6,931 nt of DNA, taken from NCBI GenBank assembly GCA_903938075.1, contig CAJABS010000012.1:1-6931 (forward strand). The letters are read 5' to 3'. The stretch comes from an uncultured Chloroflexota bacterium. Lineage in GTDB: Bacteria > Chloroflexota > Limnocylindria > Limnocylindrales > Limnocylindraceae. The notes under the pieces were generated by a model, which saw only the letters and a program-made list of their open reading frames with translations, was not told the origin of the DNA and did not search any database. The position numbers and the translations under genes are program-made. Shown here piece after piece: positions 6,296 to 6,931 of this stretch (position 1 is the first letter of the stretch; each line of letters starts with the position of its first letter).

Positions 6296-6931
6296 GGCGA
6301 GAGCCTAGCGCGCTCCCGCGTAACGCGAGAACGTTGGTCTCGCCGCGCGCCGCCACCGCACGCCGCAGAGAGTCACCCACCGCCCCAGGGAGTCGCGGGT
6401 CAGCCCAGAGTGCCGTCCCAAGACTCACCGCGCTTGCGCCAGCGGCGAACGCATCAAGCGCATCGGCCGGCGAGCCGATCCCTCCCCCGCCAATAATCGG
6501 TGCGCCAGCGCCACTTGCCGCCTCAGCGATTGCTGCGAGTGCGGCGGGGCGCACCAGTGGCCCAGAGAGCTCACCAGCACCTGCAGCTAAGGCTGGCCCA
6601 CGTCGGGTGCGGTCAGGGAGGAATCCGTGCGGCGATCCACTCACAGAGAGCACATCGATTCCCGCGTCGATTGATTCGCTGGCGAGACGGCGGATCTCAC
6701 TCGCCGCTGACGAGACCTTCGCGATGAGTGGCCGGTCGGTAGCGCCGCGCGCCGTATCAATGAGTCGCAGCGACTCATCCGCCGAGGACTCCCATCGAGC
6801 ACCCTCAAGGCCATCGCATGGAGCGGTGAGGTCAACCTCAAGGGCCGTGATGCCGAGCTCATCGGCGCGACGCTCAACCCGCGCGATCAACTGGGCAAGC
6901 TCCTTCACCGACGTGGCGACGAGCGAGAGGG
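6288..6931 (-). CDS. pyrD: dihydroorotate dehydrogenase-like protein (partial, N-terminus outside window)
   Basis: The minus-strand frame is open to the window edge and gives about 214 residues of the C-terminal part of a TIM-barrel flavoprotein ending SALGSRHE. A GTG at 6908 is in frame, but the preceding codons (LSLVATS) match the family strand before it, so the gene starts outside. Class 1 PyrD features are a lysine in PLIAKVSS, the block GELSGPLVRPAALAAIAEAA, PIIGGGGIGSPADALDAFAAG (the FMN-phosphate loop) and GASAVSLGTALWADP. The usual orotate-contacting motif N-I-S-x-P-N is replaced by DLTAPCD (6833-6813), and the usual I-N-T after the next strand reads VSG (6644-6636). Normally it would oxidise dihydroorotate to orotate for the adjacent PyrE, and the 8-bp overlap argues for a shared pathway. 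The altered active-site positions leave real doubt about activity or substrate. Confidence 0.85.
   Translation of the reverse strand, partial: LSLVATSVKELAQLIARVERRADELGITALEVDLTAPCDGLEGARWESSADESLRLIDTARGATDRPLIAKVSSAASEIRRLASESIDAGIDVLSVSGSPHGFLPDRTRRGPALAAGAGELSGPLVRPAALAAIAEAASGAGAPIIGGGGIGSPADALDAFAAGASAVSLGTALWADPRLPGAVGDSLRRAVAARGETNVLALRGSALGSRHE
6302..6307 (-). promoter_or_regulatory. internal leaderless -10 box for pyrE within the end of the pyrD-like gene
   Basis: On the minus strand TAGGCT (TANNNT) is followed by 6 nt (CTCGCC) and the pyrE ATG at 6295, the same spacing as the two boxes at 4569-4574 and 4598-4603. It would allow pyrE to be transcribed independently of the upstream gene as a leaderless mRNA. 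It lies within coding sequence, so the hexamer could also be chance. Confidence 0.5.

Overview
The window looks like a stretch of a compact, GC-rich (roughly 60-63%, estimated by eye) free-living aerobic bacterium. It holds housekeeping and respiration genes, with no mobile elements, tRNA/rRNA genes or CRISPR arrays. A Chloroflexota lineage (for example the freshwater Limnocylindria type), or less likely an actinobacterium, fits best. The reasons are the fused CtaA-CtaB haem A/haem O synthase, a lipoprotein whose thioredoxin-like domain carries FC-x4-CGP in place of CxxC, leaderless promoter architecture, and a PyrE with a CPLC tail. This taxonomic call is inference from recalled family patterns, not a database search.

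Layout. (1) Positions 1-2728, plus strand: the 3' end of an unidentified gene (possibly uroporphyrinogen-III synthase), then exonuclease III (xth), a two-domain Sua5-type threonylcarbamoyl-AMP synthase overlapping xth by 4 bases (GTGA), and a YczE/YitT-like membrane protein with a strong Shine-Dalgarno. They are packed tightly enough to be one transcription unit. (2) Positions 2739-4562, minus strand: a 607-residue fusion of haem A synthase and protohaem IX farnesyltransferase, the two consecutive steps making haem A for cytochrome oxidase. It converges on the YczE-like gene across only 10 bp, where a small hairpin sits. (3) Positions 4610-5584, plus strand: a lipoprotein with an N-terminal beta-rich domain and a C-terminal thioredoxin-like domain, divergent from the fusion gene across 47 bp. 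(4) Positions 5585-6931, minus strand: pyrD-like (N-terminus outside the window) and pyrE, overlapping by 8 bp, for the late steps of UMP synthesis. The lipoprotein and pyrE stop codons abut with no base between them.

The most informative features are not in the gene list alone. Three starts that lack a Shine-Dalgarno (the fusion gene, the lipoprotein and pyrE) each have a TANNNT hexamer exactly 6 nt before the ATG, the signature of leaderless transcription. The divergent pair suggests a haem A/oxidase-assembly module with an atypical thiol lipoprotein. The PyrD-like protein keeps its FMN-binding C-terminal half but has lost several residues that normally contact orotate. Only about 82 of 6931 bases lie outside coding sequence.
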